Part shown: piece by piece, positions 21,801 to 30,205 of the stretch
Numbering within the stretch: the first letter of the stretch is position 1
Layout: every line of letters begins with the position of its first letter
Virus record (IMG/VR): IMGVR_UViG_3300032291_003737
Coordinates: 1-35,369 of that record
DNA: 35,369 bases
Direction: 5' to 3' (one strand)
Source of the DNA: a virus
Translations under genes and position numbers: made by a program
Notes under the pieces: generated by a model
What the model was told of the DNA's origin: nothing
Databases searched by the model: none
The model's input: the letters and a program-made list of their open reading frames with translations, nothing else

Positions 21801-21856
21801 ATGCTCGATATAACATCGCCATAAGGATCTGTGGTGTTTAATGCAAAATTGCTCAT
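18851..21856 (-). CDS. Large glycine-rich tail fibre (1,001 aa)
   Basis: A Ser/Thr/Asn/Gly-rich fibre. The N-terminal third holds repeated beta-domains with 'FNRNTAGFW'-type motifs (GQFFNRNTAGFWSPNAVGNI and GQFFQQGTDGVWVPTANASG). Residues about 400-610 form a glycine-rich domain (GGGGGSYATALGGANGAGGL) ending in QSGLVIIRQ, as in the Gly-rich fibre-tip family. A shaft-like region with NLTVGNNATIGGNLFVSGLI follows, and a terminal beta-sandwich from about 850 (TFYSLTNTVTINTTVSNSKV ... VEDIEAQN-type end). It probably contacts the host receptor. The downstream gene is a tail assembly chaperone. It starts on the stop of the nozzle-like gene (TAATG). Confidence 0.85.
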   Translation of the reverse strand: MSNFALNTTDPYGDVISSINYLLSTSNVLDANAIVASGNALVGNVSSGQITTAADPDYLAYLYQYIDVRYADSATGSVNFSTSPTNRLFFGIRNTTTSGPGSNNPADYVYTQVVGGFGTTKFLYYQTNGGRQIQFSAATSPPGSNFVIVTDATSIDLDVLSATLVASTLSVVYSNGQFFNRNTAGFWSPNAVGNIVSTVANSVVIRSNAVVAQVVKTINYNTAADTWSVANTGPDINSNSFTFSTPVINNQFSYFQPFSYNDIYANLNNSLQVSTVESGANGATGTNGLTLYSTYDIGQFFQQGTDGVWVPTANASGYVNGNVTVTAVRGNIITGQITREVGFLSNSVFVTNTSTPEYGLVTATGSFSETADANYRYIAFYPSLTTSNIVVTGGNATIDMIAIGSGNYGDHVGPGAGGQVNTWNAVSVSPGNFKVNVGFAGSATYINAGQGQSNITIGSTVYNAVNGSSRGTVGSFANNSFGAFANAGAVSTANIAGAPGPANAWGANLQWATTDYNFPVTQTVNNVTYFGGGGGSYATALGGANGAGGLGGGGTGGAYATSNPPPSLGIGGGGGGAAYTASVLFRTTFPGQSGLVIIRQPHDDANIANIWLNQWTMNSGNVSDINANSFTYADPNYTTFNYARDINYNDGISVGNLTVSYMATPTNPGATGSRGFVPLAYVVTSSDPTSFSNAQYTTSFSAPRANTVAPIGTGYTPITGDTAQFIYTTTNAFVVKTFDANTNGWTTANGQVISGNLIVTGTITSAQLNTNDIYTLNIQSTNANIGNVNSNGFWLQSNTGDARFGGNTSIGNNLTVGNNATIGGNLFVSGLITTGNLNNNTVNTTTITANAVSFFNSYQNTGSNFVFGPNANTFYSLTNTVTINTTVSNSKVFVTGQAAVSWFANCLATPATVTGNVGIRMRDVAQSVTYILGSEDLLFTLTSAGNFQLDQPFYETGLTLTLPNVGEYGFGVYGYYGTSGNVTVVDIEAQNTRNAVQNLKR

Positions 21857-23451
21857 TAACGATCGTCCTCGATAATAGTGTTCTGCCAGTTGACTGCTGT
21901 CATGGTGTAACTGTTGACATTACTATTAGTTTCCACTTTGATGCTGACCACACGCTGATCATTTTGATTGATCTGGCACCATGGATTGTCAGTGTTGATG
22001 GCCATGCTGACTGTGGGTCTGTAGGTAATATTAGCGCCCACACTGTTGGCTCCGCCCACGGTCACATTGACATTGCCTGTGCCCACTACTTCAGGCAGCA
22101 CACGGTGCACCTGCACTTTGTTGCTGTAGGGCTGTCCAAATGTGATGTTATCGCGTTGGAACAGTGTGGGTATAGGAGCTCCATTTAAGAAACTGGTGCC
22201 CTGATCCTTTTGCACTAATCGGCTATTGGGTGTGCTGCCCTGTCCATAGATTATGGTTCGGGTGGCTTCATTGTAAGTGTTGCCGGTCCAAATTGGACTT
22301 TCTGTGGCATGCACTGCTTTGCTGACCTGTCTGGGTGGTTGGAACACATTGAGATCATAACGATAAGCCAACATCTGATTACAGTGTCCAGTGCTGTTCA
22401 AATCTGCGTAATAGATTTCAACTTGGTTTTTGGCCGTGTTGTTGATCATGAAAGTTAGATTGGCGTAGGCTGAATTTAAATTGCTGTAGAAGTAATTCTT
22501 CACACGCTGGTTGCCCAAACTCTTGAAGTTGCCGCCATTGAACACCCAAATATCTCTGGCATCTAATCCGTATACTGTGTCATCTGCATTACACCAGCAG
22601 TTTTCGTTCAGTAGACCACGACCCACATTGAGTAACCTTACGCCAAATATGGGAGCAGTGGTGGTGGTATAGGCAATTGGACTGAACACCACTGTGTCCC
22701 AATAACTGCAAACATAAAAGTTGCCGCCAATTGGAAAGCCGTCAACTACTGGACCGCGCACAGGAACTTCTAATTCGTTGGCCACATTGGTTAGAGTAGG
22801 AGCCCAACTCAATGGCACTTGATTAAGACCAAATGCCTGACTCCAACGAACTGTGCCTGGCAAGTTGACCACAGTGTTGCTGGTAGTGTCTGCTTGTAAG
22901 TTACCTGCAATCAATAAGCTGCCCACATTGGGGCTGGCATACAAGCGAACAAATCCTGCTCGCAATGCGGTGTAGCTGGGATTGTAATTCCAAATATAAC
23001 TGGCTGCATTGGCATTGTTGCTGTATAAGGCAAACTCAGTGGCCGCAGGTTCGAGATACATGGGAGGATTAATGTTGTCATTAATGACCAAAACATCTCC
23101 GTTCCAACTGTCAGTGATGGCAGTGCTGTTGGTATAACTGGTGCTGACAAAGGTATTAGAGCTGGGCGTGACATTGGTAATGCCGCCACTGCTTTGTGCA
23201 TACCAACGACCTTCTCTGGTGGCTGCAATTAACCAATATTGATCATTGTTGCGAAAGCCGCTGGTGGTAAAAATTACATTGCCTGGAATTACATTTAATA
23301 TTTCTTGGTCGCCGGCCACACTGTTGATGCCACGAATGTCAGTTTCAATGTTTTGACCTTGATTGTATTCCTCCGGCGCCAAGGCACTGCTGGGTATGTC
23401 AGGTGTGAATGACATATTGGTAAAAGGTGTTCGAATTGGTTTGACTGCCAT
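21856..23451 (-). CDS. Tail nozzle / DNA stabilisation protein-like (531 aa)
   Basis: A beta-rich protein starting MAVKPIRTPFTNMSFTPDIP, with regularly spaced strand pairs (QYWLIAATREGRWYAQSSGG; DDTVYGLDARDIWVFNGGNF; NQVEIYYADLN; MLAYRYDLNVFQPPRQ). This resembles the beta-propeller organisation of P22 gp10-type tail proteins that extend the adaptor and plug the DNA. Length is close to P22 gp10 (472 aa). The start at 23451 has AGGA 8 nt upstream and TTAAATA 21 nt upstream. Position among fibre genes, downstream of the adaptor, supports a short-tail nozzle. Similarity is by fold pattern and not conclusive. Confidence 0.7.
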   Translation of the reverse strand: MAVKPIRTPFTNMSFTPDIPSSALAPEEYNQGQNIETDIRGINSVAGDQEILNVIPGNVIFTTSGFRNNDQYWLIAATREGRWYAQSSGGITNVTPSSNTFVSTSYTNSTAITDSWNGDVLVINDNINPPMYLEPAATEFALYSNNANAASYIWNYNPSYTALRAGFVRLYASPNVGSLLIAGNLQADTTSNTVVNLPGTVRWSQAFGLNQVPLSWAPTLTNVANELEVPVRGPVVDGFPIGGNFYVCSYWDTVVFSPIAYTTTTAPIFGVRLLNVGRGLLNENCWCNADDTVYGLDARDIWVFNGGNFKSLGNQRVKNYFYSNLNSAYANLTFMINNTAKNQVEIYYADLNSTGHCNQMLAYRYDLNVFQPPRQVSKAVHATESPIWTGNTYNEATRTIIYGQGSTPNSRLVQKDQGTSFLNGAPIPTLFQRDNITFGQPYSNKVQVHRVLPEVVGTGNVNVTVGGANSVGANITYRPTVSMAINTDNPWCQINQNDQRVVSIKVETNSNVNSYTMTAVNWQNTIIEDDR

Positions 23452-23472
23452 TGATTATCCTACTGTATCTTT

Positions 23473-23479
23473 TATTTAA
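23473..23479 (-). promoter_or_regulatory. TTAAATA motif upstream of the nozzle-like gene
   Basis: TTAAATA on the minus strand, 21 nt before the ATG at 23451, the same spacing as at 1144, 8792, 10596 (plus) and 33825. Confidence 0.4.
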
Positions 23480-23489
23480 GACATTATAA

Positions 23490-24275
23490 TTAAGTGTTTT
23501 GAGCTAGGTATCGATATTGTATTACACAAATACCAGCTTGTCCAGCGGTAGGAGAATTTGTTTGCCTGGAGCCAGCGCCGCCGCTGCCAGGTGTTGTATA
23601 ACTGCTAACAGGACTACCACCGCCACTACCACCGGCAGCATAATAAATCGACGATCCGGATATACTATCGTATGTTCCCAGTCCGCCACCACCACCACCA
23701 GCGCCGGTGCCTGAATCCCCTACTCCAGCGGATCCACCACCACCGCCACCTTTCTTCTGACCTTGACTTGGCGCCCCCTGCCCGGAGCCTCCGGCAAATC
23801 CTTGGCCGGCAACACCGGTGCCGCCAGATCCACCGGTGACCGTGGTTGTTCCGCCACCACCACCCGATCCACCGGCACTGCCGTTAGCCCCGGCGCCACC
23901 GCCTCCACCACCGCCAACAGCAGTATATCCAAATGCCGAACTATTTGATCCATTTAATCCGGGAGTTGCGCCACCGGCACCAATTGTAATAGTATATGTC
24001 CCGCCAGCAGCAATATTACTGGTAATATCGATATTACCCAATAATCCGCCGGATCCAGCGCCACCACCGGTAACCTGGGCATTGGCACTGCCACCATCAG
24101 TGCCACCACCACCACCACCTGCTACCAATAACATTGTGGCACCGAAAATGTAATGAGTTGACGGAATCGTTAATGTGCCACTAGCAGTAAAAGTAGTAGT
24201 CGATGTATTGTATGGAATTTCTATATTGGCAAATTTAATATTGCCGCCAATAGTGATGCCGCCTTCGATATTCAT
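23490..24275 (-). CDS. Glycine-rich tail fibre protein (261 aa)
   Basis: Starts with a short beta segment (MNIEGGITIGGNIKFANIEI) and then FTASGTLTIPSTHYIFGATM, the entry strand of the Gly-rich fibre domain. From about residue 50 to 240 it is dominated by Gly runs (GGGGGGTDGGSANAQVTGGG; GGSGGGGGTTTVTGGSGGTG), closing with AGICVIQYRYL. The Gly-rich part is expected to form a polyglycine-helix-based tip such as those used for receptor recognition. It is one of three short or long fibres with this domain here. It starts just after the stop of the 127-aa fibre-associated gene. Confidence 0.85.
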   Translation of the reverse strand: MNIEGGITIGGNIKFANIEIPYNTSTTTFTASGTLTIPSTHYIFGATMLLVAGGGGGGTDGGSANAQVTGGGAGSGGLLGNIDITSNIAAGGTYTITIGAGGATPGLNGSNSSAFGYTAVGGGGGGGAGANGSAGGSGGGGGTTTVTGGSGGTGVAGQGFAGGSGQGAPSQGQKKGGGGGGSAGVGDSGTGAGGGGGGLGTYDSISGSSIYYAAGGSGGGSPVSSYTTPGSGGAGSRQTNSPTAGQAGICVIQYRYLAQNT

Positions 24276-24276
24276 A

Positions 24277-24660
24277 TTATGCTATCCAACTTCCAACCAA
24301 TAACGGATCATCAGTGATAAACCATTCTTGTGTGGTTTCATTCCAGCACCATGCATCTGGTGTAGCTGGTCTTGGTTTAGGTCGAACCCAAGTGCAACTG
24401 GCTTCGTCTAACACCCAAGTGCCAGAATTCTGGGGTTGGGGCAAATAAAATGCATCACGATCTCTGTCGTAAATCATACCTACACCTGCGTAGTTTTTGC
24501 GTAAAGGTGTGCCACCATTCATATGAACTCCACCATATGTGTTGTAACTGGTTTGCACCCAAGCAGCAGGATCACCTACTGCACCACTATTGATAAAATC
24601 CGCTTCTGCCACTATAACTTGCGCGACTATTCCATTTTCTATTTTTGCGTAATGACTCAT
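24277..24660 (-). CDS. Fibre-associated protein of aquatic-phage type (127 aa)
   Basis: The start MSHYAKIENGIVAQVIVAEA and later WVQTSYNTYGG, LRKNYAGVGMIYDRDRDAFY, PQPQNSGTWVLDEASCTWVR match a family widespread in aquatic phages (pattern 'MaHFAkIe.n.V..ViVv...', 'W.qTSYN', 'NYAgiG..YD...DaF', 'P.....SW.L....C.W..P'), usually encoded beside tail fibre genes. An exact role is not established. The ATG at 24660 is chosen because the family starts there and AAGGA lies 8 nt upstream. It lies between two Gly-rich fibre genes, so it may cap, attach or fold a fibre. Confidence 0.85.
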   Translation of the reverse strand: MSHYAKIENGIVAQVIVAEADFINSGAVGDPAAWVQTSYNTYGGVHMNGGTPLRKNYAGVGMIYDRDRDAFYLPQPQNSGTWVLDEASCTWVRPKPRPATPDAWCWNETTQEWFITDDPLLVGSWIA

Positions 24661-24670
24661 TTCTTTTTCC

Positions 24671-25663
24671 TTAAGAGAATACATTATATTTGATCAGCAC
24701 AAAGCCAGAGCCGCCGTTGCCGCCGCGTATATCATTGGCATAGTTGCCTACGAGTGTGGATCCACCACCGCCGCCGCCTGTGCTGGCACCACCAGGATAA
24801 CTGTTGCCTGTGGTTTCGCCACCGGTGTATACTCGGCGTTGGCCACCACCACCTGGATAAACATTACCACTGATGTAGGTCACGCCTGAAAATTCGCGAC
24901 CGCCACCTGCGCCGCCCGAACTAAAAAATCCACTGTCACCGATGCTGGTGTTGCCAAAGAAAGGCACTGTGTTTATACCAAGACCACCACTGCCCAAAGT
25001 TATGTTTTCTGTGGCGCTGCTGCGAATGAAGCTGCTGATATTGCCACCAATGCCACCTGCGCCGCCGCCGCCGCCACCGGCTAAATTATAACCGGGACTG
25101 GTGCCGAATGCTGCGCCATAACCACCTGCATTTCCAAATGCGCCACTGAGGCCTGTATTGTAGCTGCTTTGAGTAGAGGCAAGGCCGGGAACACCTGCGC
25201 TGGTAGGAAAGTCTTGGGGATGACTACCAGCGCCGCCCGATCCGCCTGTGCTGCCGTCGTTTTGGCCACTGCTGCTTTCGCCAATGCCGCGGCCACCGCC
25301 ATCTGCGTAAAGATTGCCGTAGGTCAAGCCAGTGCCGCTGATAATGGTTTGGCCTCCGCGGAGATTACCAAATCCTGCTGTTTGGGCCGCGGCCACACCG
25401 CCGGCGCCAATGGTCACAGTGTAAGCAGTAGAGGGCAGTGCAGCGATAGTGGTATTGTAAAATACTCCGCCGCCGCCGCCACCACCGCCTTGGTTAACGC
25501 CGCCACCGCCGCCACCACCACCTACCAACAGTATGGTAATGTCACCAGTCAAGCCAGCTGGACTGTTCCAAGTGCCACTGCTGGTAAAATAAGCATATTC
25601 AGTGACTAAGGTGCCGTAGCGAGTCCAGCCAGCCAACTGTGCGTTTTGGGCGATACCTAACAT
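24671..25663 (-). CDS. Glycine-rich tail fibre protein (330 aa)
   Basis: After a 25-residue N-terminus, AYFTSSGTWNSPAGLTGDIT begins a Gly-rich fibre domain (strand ILLVGGGGGGGGVNQGGGGG; later NLAGGGGGGAGGIGGN; end GGSGFVLIKYNVF). The opening FTSSGTW and closing GFVLIKY strands are the hallmarks of this domain family, in which a bundle of polyglycine-type helices forms a compact receptor-binding tip. It overlaps the stop of the 1,267-aa fibre by one base (TAATG). With the 261-aa fibre it may be an alternative or additional adhesin. Confidence 0.85.
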   Translation of the reverse strand: MLGIAQNAQLAGWTRYGTLVTEYAYFTSSGTWNSPAGLTGDITILLVGGGGGGGGVNQGGGGGGGGVFYNTTIAALPSTAYTVTIGAGGVAAAQTAGFGNLRGGQTIISGTGLTYGNLYADGGGRGIGESSSGQNDGSTGGSGGAGSHPQDFPTSAGVPGLASTQSSYNTGLSGAFGNAGGYGAAFGTSPGYNLAGGGGGGAGGIGGNISSFIRSSATENITLGSGGLGINTVPFFGNTSIGDSGFFSSGGAGGGREFSGVTYISGNVYPGGGGQRRVYTGGETTGNSYPGGASTGGGGGGSTLVGNYANDIRGGNGGSGFVLIKYNVFS

Positions 25664-28600
25664 TACACAAACTCCGGACTGATGGTAATGAGATACAAGT
25701 CAGTGGCGCCACTGACATTTTTGGTAGCAGTGGTAGAAATCATTGTGACACTGTTGGCTGTGTTGCCCACTGTGGTTACGCCGCCTGCATATTTGTATTC
25801 TACACCGTTGGGCATGGTAATATTATATGGTGTGCTGCCTTGTTGCACAATCAATGTGACTGTGTCTGTTTGCGTGTCATTGTTGGTGCCGTCATTGGCA
25901 CTGGTTATAAAGTTAGTGAACGACACATTGTTGACAGTTTCGGTAGGTGTCAAATATTGAACCTGTGCAACAGCTTTATCAATGGTCAAATTGCCACTCG
26001 AACTGGTGATGTTGGCACGATACTCTGTGTATCTACGCAAACTGCCCAAACGAACCTGAGCCACATCATCTTCATTGTATAAGAAATAATACTCCGCGCT
26101 GGCTCGCATGGAATTGTTGATGTTGATGCCACCATAACTGGTGTTGTTGGGCATGTGATAGCCGTAGAAGGAGGGCGTTGCGTTGCTGGTGCCTTGACTC
26201 AGCACTGTGTAGCCAATTGCTCGAGTTAAGAATTGACCGCTTGCAGTGCCCGCCACTTGGGCTTGATAAGCGTAGGCATTGCCAATAAAACTGCCTGCCA
26301 CTGGCTCCACAGTGCTGCTTGTGCCAGTGGCAATTCTAAGATTGGCGTTGCCCAAGCTGGCAAATGTGCTCGTGCCGCCACCTACGGTCAATAATGTGTT
26401 GGTGCCCACAACCGCACTGCTGTTCAATGCAGTTTGAGTAGTGTTGCCACCAATGCGAGGCATCACTGCTAGGCCGGTAATACGAGTGCCCGTGTTGGTC
26501 ATGTTGGCAGTCACATTGACAAATGTCTGCAGACCAAAGCCAGCAGCTCTACGACCGTTGTCGGTTTTGGTAAAAGATTTGTTGACCAACACAAATGCAC
26601 CGTCAATGGTTTGATTGTTGTTGAAAGTGGGACTGGTCACATTGCCATTCCAACCATCACCAATAATAAACTGACCAGTGGCATTCTGCGTGGCACTCTG
26701 CACTGTGGTGTCAAATGCGTTGGTTTGCAGTATGCGATTGTAGTTCTTGTTGAACACCAAATTGCCCAGGGTGATGTTGCCATCTGCTGGTTCATAAATC
26801 AAATTGGCACTGCCGTCGAATGTGCTGGCATTGTTGAACTGAATAAATGTCGTGCTGCCGCCTGGAGTGGCATTGCCGCCTGTGATGCCTGTGAGCTGAC
26901 TACCATTACCAATGAAGTAGCTGGCTGACACATTGGCAGTAGTGGTCACATTGCCGGTCATACTGGTAATTGCACCAGTATAGTTAGGCAGGAATAGGGC
27001 CACATTGCTGTCGCCGTAACTGCTGCCACCGCTGATGCCTGTGAGCTGACTGCCATTACCAATAAAGTAAGCACCCTGCACATTGGCAGTAGTGGTCACA
27101 TTGCCAGTCATTGACGAAATAGCACCTGTGTAAGTAGGCAAAAACGCAGCCACATTGGCATTGCCATAAGTGCTAACACTACTAATACCAGTTAAAAATG
27201 CTCCGTTGCCCACGAAGAAATTACCACTGATATAATTAGCACCCGTAATGTTGCCTGCAACACCTGTGGTAACAATATTACTTGCTGTTAAATTTCCATC
27301 TATATCGGCATTGGCAAATCCATGGACCGGACCATATAAATTTATAGTTCCAGTTTGTGCTAGAAATTGTAAATTAGTATTTGCATAAAAACTAATAGAT
27401 CCGTTGGATTCAATACTAACATTAGGACTGGTAGGACCATAATCGGTATTCTGTGTTCTTCGTGCAATGATATTGCCAGTTAAACCGCTGCCGTTGCCTG
27501 TAAATGTTCCGGTAGCACTGGTAATGTTGCCGGTAACAGTCAAATTGGTCAGTGTGCCTACTGAAGTAATGTTGGCCTGTGCATTGCCAGTTACAAAAGT
27601 AGCCAACCCTGCACTGACTACACTGCTGTTGCTGTCTAATGGAACATAACCTAACGCAGTAGTAACATTAGCACCGGTCAGACCGGTAACAAATTGTGCT
27701 GTGACTGCATTAGTAGCATTGGCCACTGTGCCACTGACATTAGCGCCAGTAATGGCAGTTAAACCAGAGCCGTTGCCAATAAATCTGCCGCTGGTTGTGG
27801 CGATATCATTGGTAGCAATCAGACTGGTCAATGTGCCCACTGCTGTGATATTGGGTTGACTGGCTGTGCTTAGAGTTCCGCCCAACAATCCGTTGTATGT
27901 GGGCAAGAACGCAGCCACATTGGTATTGGAATAAGTGCTGGCTGCATTGCTGTCTAATGGCACATAACCTAGTGCGGTAGTGACATTGGCACTGGTTAGT
28001 CCAGTTACAAATTGTGCAGTAGTGGCAGTCGCTGCTGCCACGCTGGTCAATGCTGATCCATTGCCTAAAATATAAGCACCTGACACATTGGCAGTAGTAG
28101 TAACATTACCAGTCATACTAGTCATAGCACCAGTGTAGGTTGGCAAGAACGCAGCCACATTGGTATTGCTATAAGTTGCAGCTAATCCGGTTAATTGACT
28201 ACCATTACCTAATATAAATGCGCCCTGCACATTGGCAGTGGTAGTAACATTGCCGGTTAAACTATTGATAGCGCCAGTGTAGGTTGGCAAAAATGCTGCT
28301 ACATTGGTATTGCTATAGGTGCTGGCCGAGTTGCTGTCCAAAGGCACATAGCCCAAGGCTGTGGTAACATTGGCACCAGTCAATCCTGTGACAAATTGTG
28401 CTGTTACTGCGGTGGCAGCTGCCACACTGGTCAGCGCCGATCCATTGCCCAGGATAAATGCACCTTGCACATTGGCTGTGGTAGTTAAATTGCCATTCAT
28501 ACTAGTCATAGCACCAGTGTAGGTTGGCAGGAATGCTGCCACATTGGTGTTGCTATAAGTTGCTGGTAATCCAGTTAACTGACTACCATTGCCTAGGATA

Positions 28601-29466
28601 AATGCACCTTGAATGTTAGCAGTAGTTGTGACAGCACCAGTCATGCTGGTCATTGCACCAGTATATGTGGGTAGAAATGCTGCCACATTGGTGTTGGAAT
28701 AATTGGTAGTGATGCCAGTTATTTGTGATCCATTACCCAGCAGGAATGCGCCTTGCACATTAGCTGTGGTAGTAAGATTACCTGTCATCGATGAGATAGC
28801 ACCGGTATATGTAGGCAGGAATGCAGCCACATTGGTATTACTGTAAGTAGCGCCTAGGCCGGTCAATTGCGATCCATTGCCTAAAATATAAGCACCTGAC
28901 ACATTGGCAGTGGTGGTCACAGCACCAGTCATGGCGGTCATTGCACCAGTGTAAGTAGGCAAGAATGCTGCCACATTGGTGTTGGAATAAGTGCTGGATG
29001 CAACGATACCAGTCAATTGACTACCGTTGCCCAATATGAATGCACCTTGCACATTAGCTGTGGTAGTAAGGTTGCCCGTCATTGACGAGATAGCACCTGT
29101 ATATGTGGGCAGGAATGCAGCCACATTGGTGTTTGAATATGTTGCACCTAGACCTGTGAGCTGACTGCCATTGCCTAAGATAAATGCACCGGTCACATTG
29201 GCTGTGGTGGTCACAGCACCGGTCATGCTAGTCATTGCACCAGTATAGGTAGGCAGGAATGCGGCCACATTGGCATTGCCGTAGTTGCCACCACCAGCCT
29301 GTGCATTGCCTTGCACTTTGGTGTTGCTGGTGGTAGGATCCAAGCTGAATACAACTCCACCGTTGTTGCTCAACAGACCCAATAATTGTTGTGCGTTGTT
29401 TAATACCGAAGCAGCACCGCTGCCAATATATAAACCTGTTGTATTGCTTACTGATACATTGGCCAT
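25663..29466 (-). CDS. Giant repetitive tail fibre (1,267 aa)
   Basis: The shaft is built from a module of about 46-48 residues, NVAAFLPTYTGA..SMTG followed by (N/A)(V/L)TTTANV and GA(Y/F)ILGNGSQLTG. About ten full copies and one partial lie in two blocks. The module alternates between two subtypes (AMTSMTGAV and AISSMTGNL). Three inserts carry TTALGYVPLDSN, a motif also seen in phage fibres as 'LGYTPLN'. The region after the last module (from about residue 950) is a non-repetitive C-terminal part. It is the largest gene in the window and likely the main distal fibre. AAGGA precedes the ATG. No chaperone (peptidase) domain is seen at the C-terminus. Confidence 0.9.
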   Translation of the reverse strand: MANVSVSNTTGLYIGSGAASVLNNAQQLLGLLSNNGGVVFSLDPTTSNTKVQGNAQAGGGNYGNANVAAFLPTYTGAMTSMTGAVTTTANVTGAFILGNGSQLTGLGATYSNTNVAAFLPTYTGAISSMTGNLTTTANVQGAFILGNGSQLTGIVASSTYSNTNVAAFLPTYTGAMTAMTGAVTTTANVSGAYILGNGSQLTGLGATYSNTNVAAFLPTYTGAISSMTGNLTTTANVQGAFLLGNGSQITGITTNYSNTNVAAFLPTYTGAMTSMTGAVTTTANIQGAFILGNGSQLTGLPATYSNTNVAAFLPTYTGAMTSMNGNLTTTANVQGAFILGNGSALTSVAAATAVTAQFVTGLTGANVTTALGYVPLDSNSASTYSNTNVAAFLPTYTGAINSLTGNVTTTANVQGAFILGNGSQLTGLAATYSNTNVAAFLPTYTGAMTSMTGNVTTTANVSGAYILGNGSALTSVAAATATTAQFVTGLTSANVTTALGYVPLDSNAASTYSNTNVAAFLPTYNGLLGGTLSTASQPNITAVGTLTSLIATNDIATTSGRFIGNGSGLTAITGANVSGTVANATNAVTAQFVTGLTGANVTTALGYVPLDSNSSVVSAGLATFVTGNAQANITSVGTLTNLTVTGNITSATGTFTGNGSGLTGNIIARRTQNTDYGPTSPNVSIESNGSISFYANTNLQFLAQTGTINLYGPVHGFANADIDGNLTASNIVTTGVAGNITGANYISGNFFVGNGAFLTGISSVSTYGNANVAAFLPTYTGAISSMTGNVTTTANVQGAYFIGNGSQLTGISGGSSYGDSNVALFLPNYTGAITSMTGNVTTTANVSASYFIGNGSQLTGITGGNATPGGSTTFIQFNNASTFDGSANLIYEPADGNITLGNLVFNKNYNRILQTNAFDTTVQSATQNATGQFIIGDGWNGNVTSPTFNNNQTIDGAFVLVNKSFTKTDNGRRAAGFGLQTFVNVTANMTNTGTRITGLAVMPRIGGNTTQTALNSSAVVGTNTLLTVGGGTSTFASLGNANLRIATGTSSTVEPVAGSFIGNAYAYQAQVAGTASGQFLTRAIGYTVLSQGTSNATPSFYGYHMPNNTSYGGININNSMRASAEYYFLYNEDDVAQVRLGSLRRYTEYRANITSSSGNLTIDKAVAQVQYLTPTETVNNVSFTNFITSANDGTNNDTQTDTVTLIVQQGSTPYNITMPNGVEYKYAGGVTTVGNTANSVTMISTTATKNVSGATDLYLITISPEFV
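26880..29290. repeat. Long array of ~140-bp coding repeats in the giant fibre
   Basis: Ten near-identical units of about 135-145 bp and one partial encode the fibre shaft. Conserved DNA cores include GCAGCCACATTGGT and CACCAGTGTAGGT with third-position variation, so copies have diverged mainly at silent sites under protein-level selection. Two subtypes alternate in the first half. Confidence 0.9.
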
Positions 29467-29479
29467 TAGATTTTCCTTA

Positions 29480-30205
29480 TTATCTTGTGCTTAGGCGTCG
29501 GCCTATTCTAGGCTGGAACACGCTGATTAGTTTGGTATGTCCGCCGCTCCACTTGCCTTTGTTATTCTGATCTTCTACTAAATCGTAGGCTTCGGTAAAT
29601 TTAGCATTCCACACTGCGGCGTCTTCAGCCATCTTGCGTTTTAGATAGTATTCTCTCAGTGTGCCATAAACATAACCTTCAGGCCAGCTCTGCAACACCA
29701 CATTGTTTTCTACCACTGTGACTCCATCGGATTCTAGACTGAACAACAGTGGCCATGTGGTATAGTAATACATGTTGATTACTGTGCCTTCGCTAACAGC
29801 CGGAGTAAATTCATACTTCTGACCAACTTCACTGAAACTGCCGCGAAACACCTGCGGCACATTGACTGGGCTGAGAAAAAATTGTGCTATGAGTTGTTGT
29901 GCAATCATGTCGCGATCGCCGATACGATCATACACAATGAACGGTCCAGCATTGCTGTTGCCACCAGCGCCTTGTTGAAAGAACAAAATTGGTCTGTTGA
30001 GATCTGCGGGAATGGGCACTGCTCCGGTGCTGTCCACAGTGCCAGTCACAGTGTATGGATCTGTTCTCAGGCCTGGCAGTTCAATGTTACGCATTGACAG
30101 CTCGGCCAAAAAGATACATTGTTTAATTTCGGCGTCGTTGCTGCTACCTGTGAAGTCTTTTATGTAACTGACCAATGCTGTGGCATTAGGGATCATTGTG
30201 CTCAT
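29480..30205 (-). CDS. Tail adaptor (head completion) protein, SU10/P22 gp4-like (241 aa)
   Basis: This protein attaches to the portal after packaging and receives the tail nozzle. It begins MSTMIPNATALVSYIKDFTG, with an N-terminal helical part (DAEIKQCIFLAELSMRNIEL) and a beta region (DPYTVTGTVDSTGAVPIPAD). Strands around GSFSEVGQKYEF and INMYYYTTWP follow, then a C-terminal helix (EGYVYGTLREYYLKRKMAED). The arrangement matches SU10-type adaptor proteins. I chose the ATG at 30205, which overlaps the upstream stop as ATGA; a longer reading to 30388 overlaps the neighbour and is unrelated to the family. Its location between capsid and tail genes is canonical. Confidence 0.85.
   Translation of the reverse strand: MSTMIPNATALVSYIKDFTGSSNDAEIKQCIFLAELSMRNIELPGLRTDPYTVTGTVDSTGAVPIPADLNRPILFFQQGAGGNSNAGPFIVYDRIGDRDMIAQQLIAQFFLSPVNVPQVFRGSFSEVGQKYEFTPAVSEGTVINMYYYTTWPLLFSLESDGVTVVENNVVLQSWPEGYVYGTLREYYLKRKMAEDAAVWNAKFTEAYDLVEDQNNKGKWSGGHTKLISVFQPRIGRRLSTR

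Noticed and set aside
26880-29290. Regular repeats resembling a CRISPR-like array
   Set aside because: The repeats are about 140 bp, in frame, diverged at silent sites and encode a fibre shaft; there are no short palindromic repeats with unique spacers.
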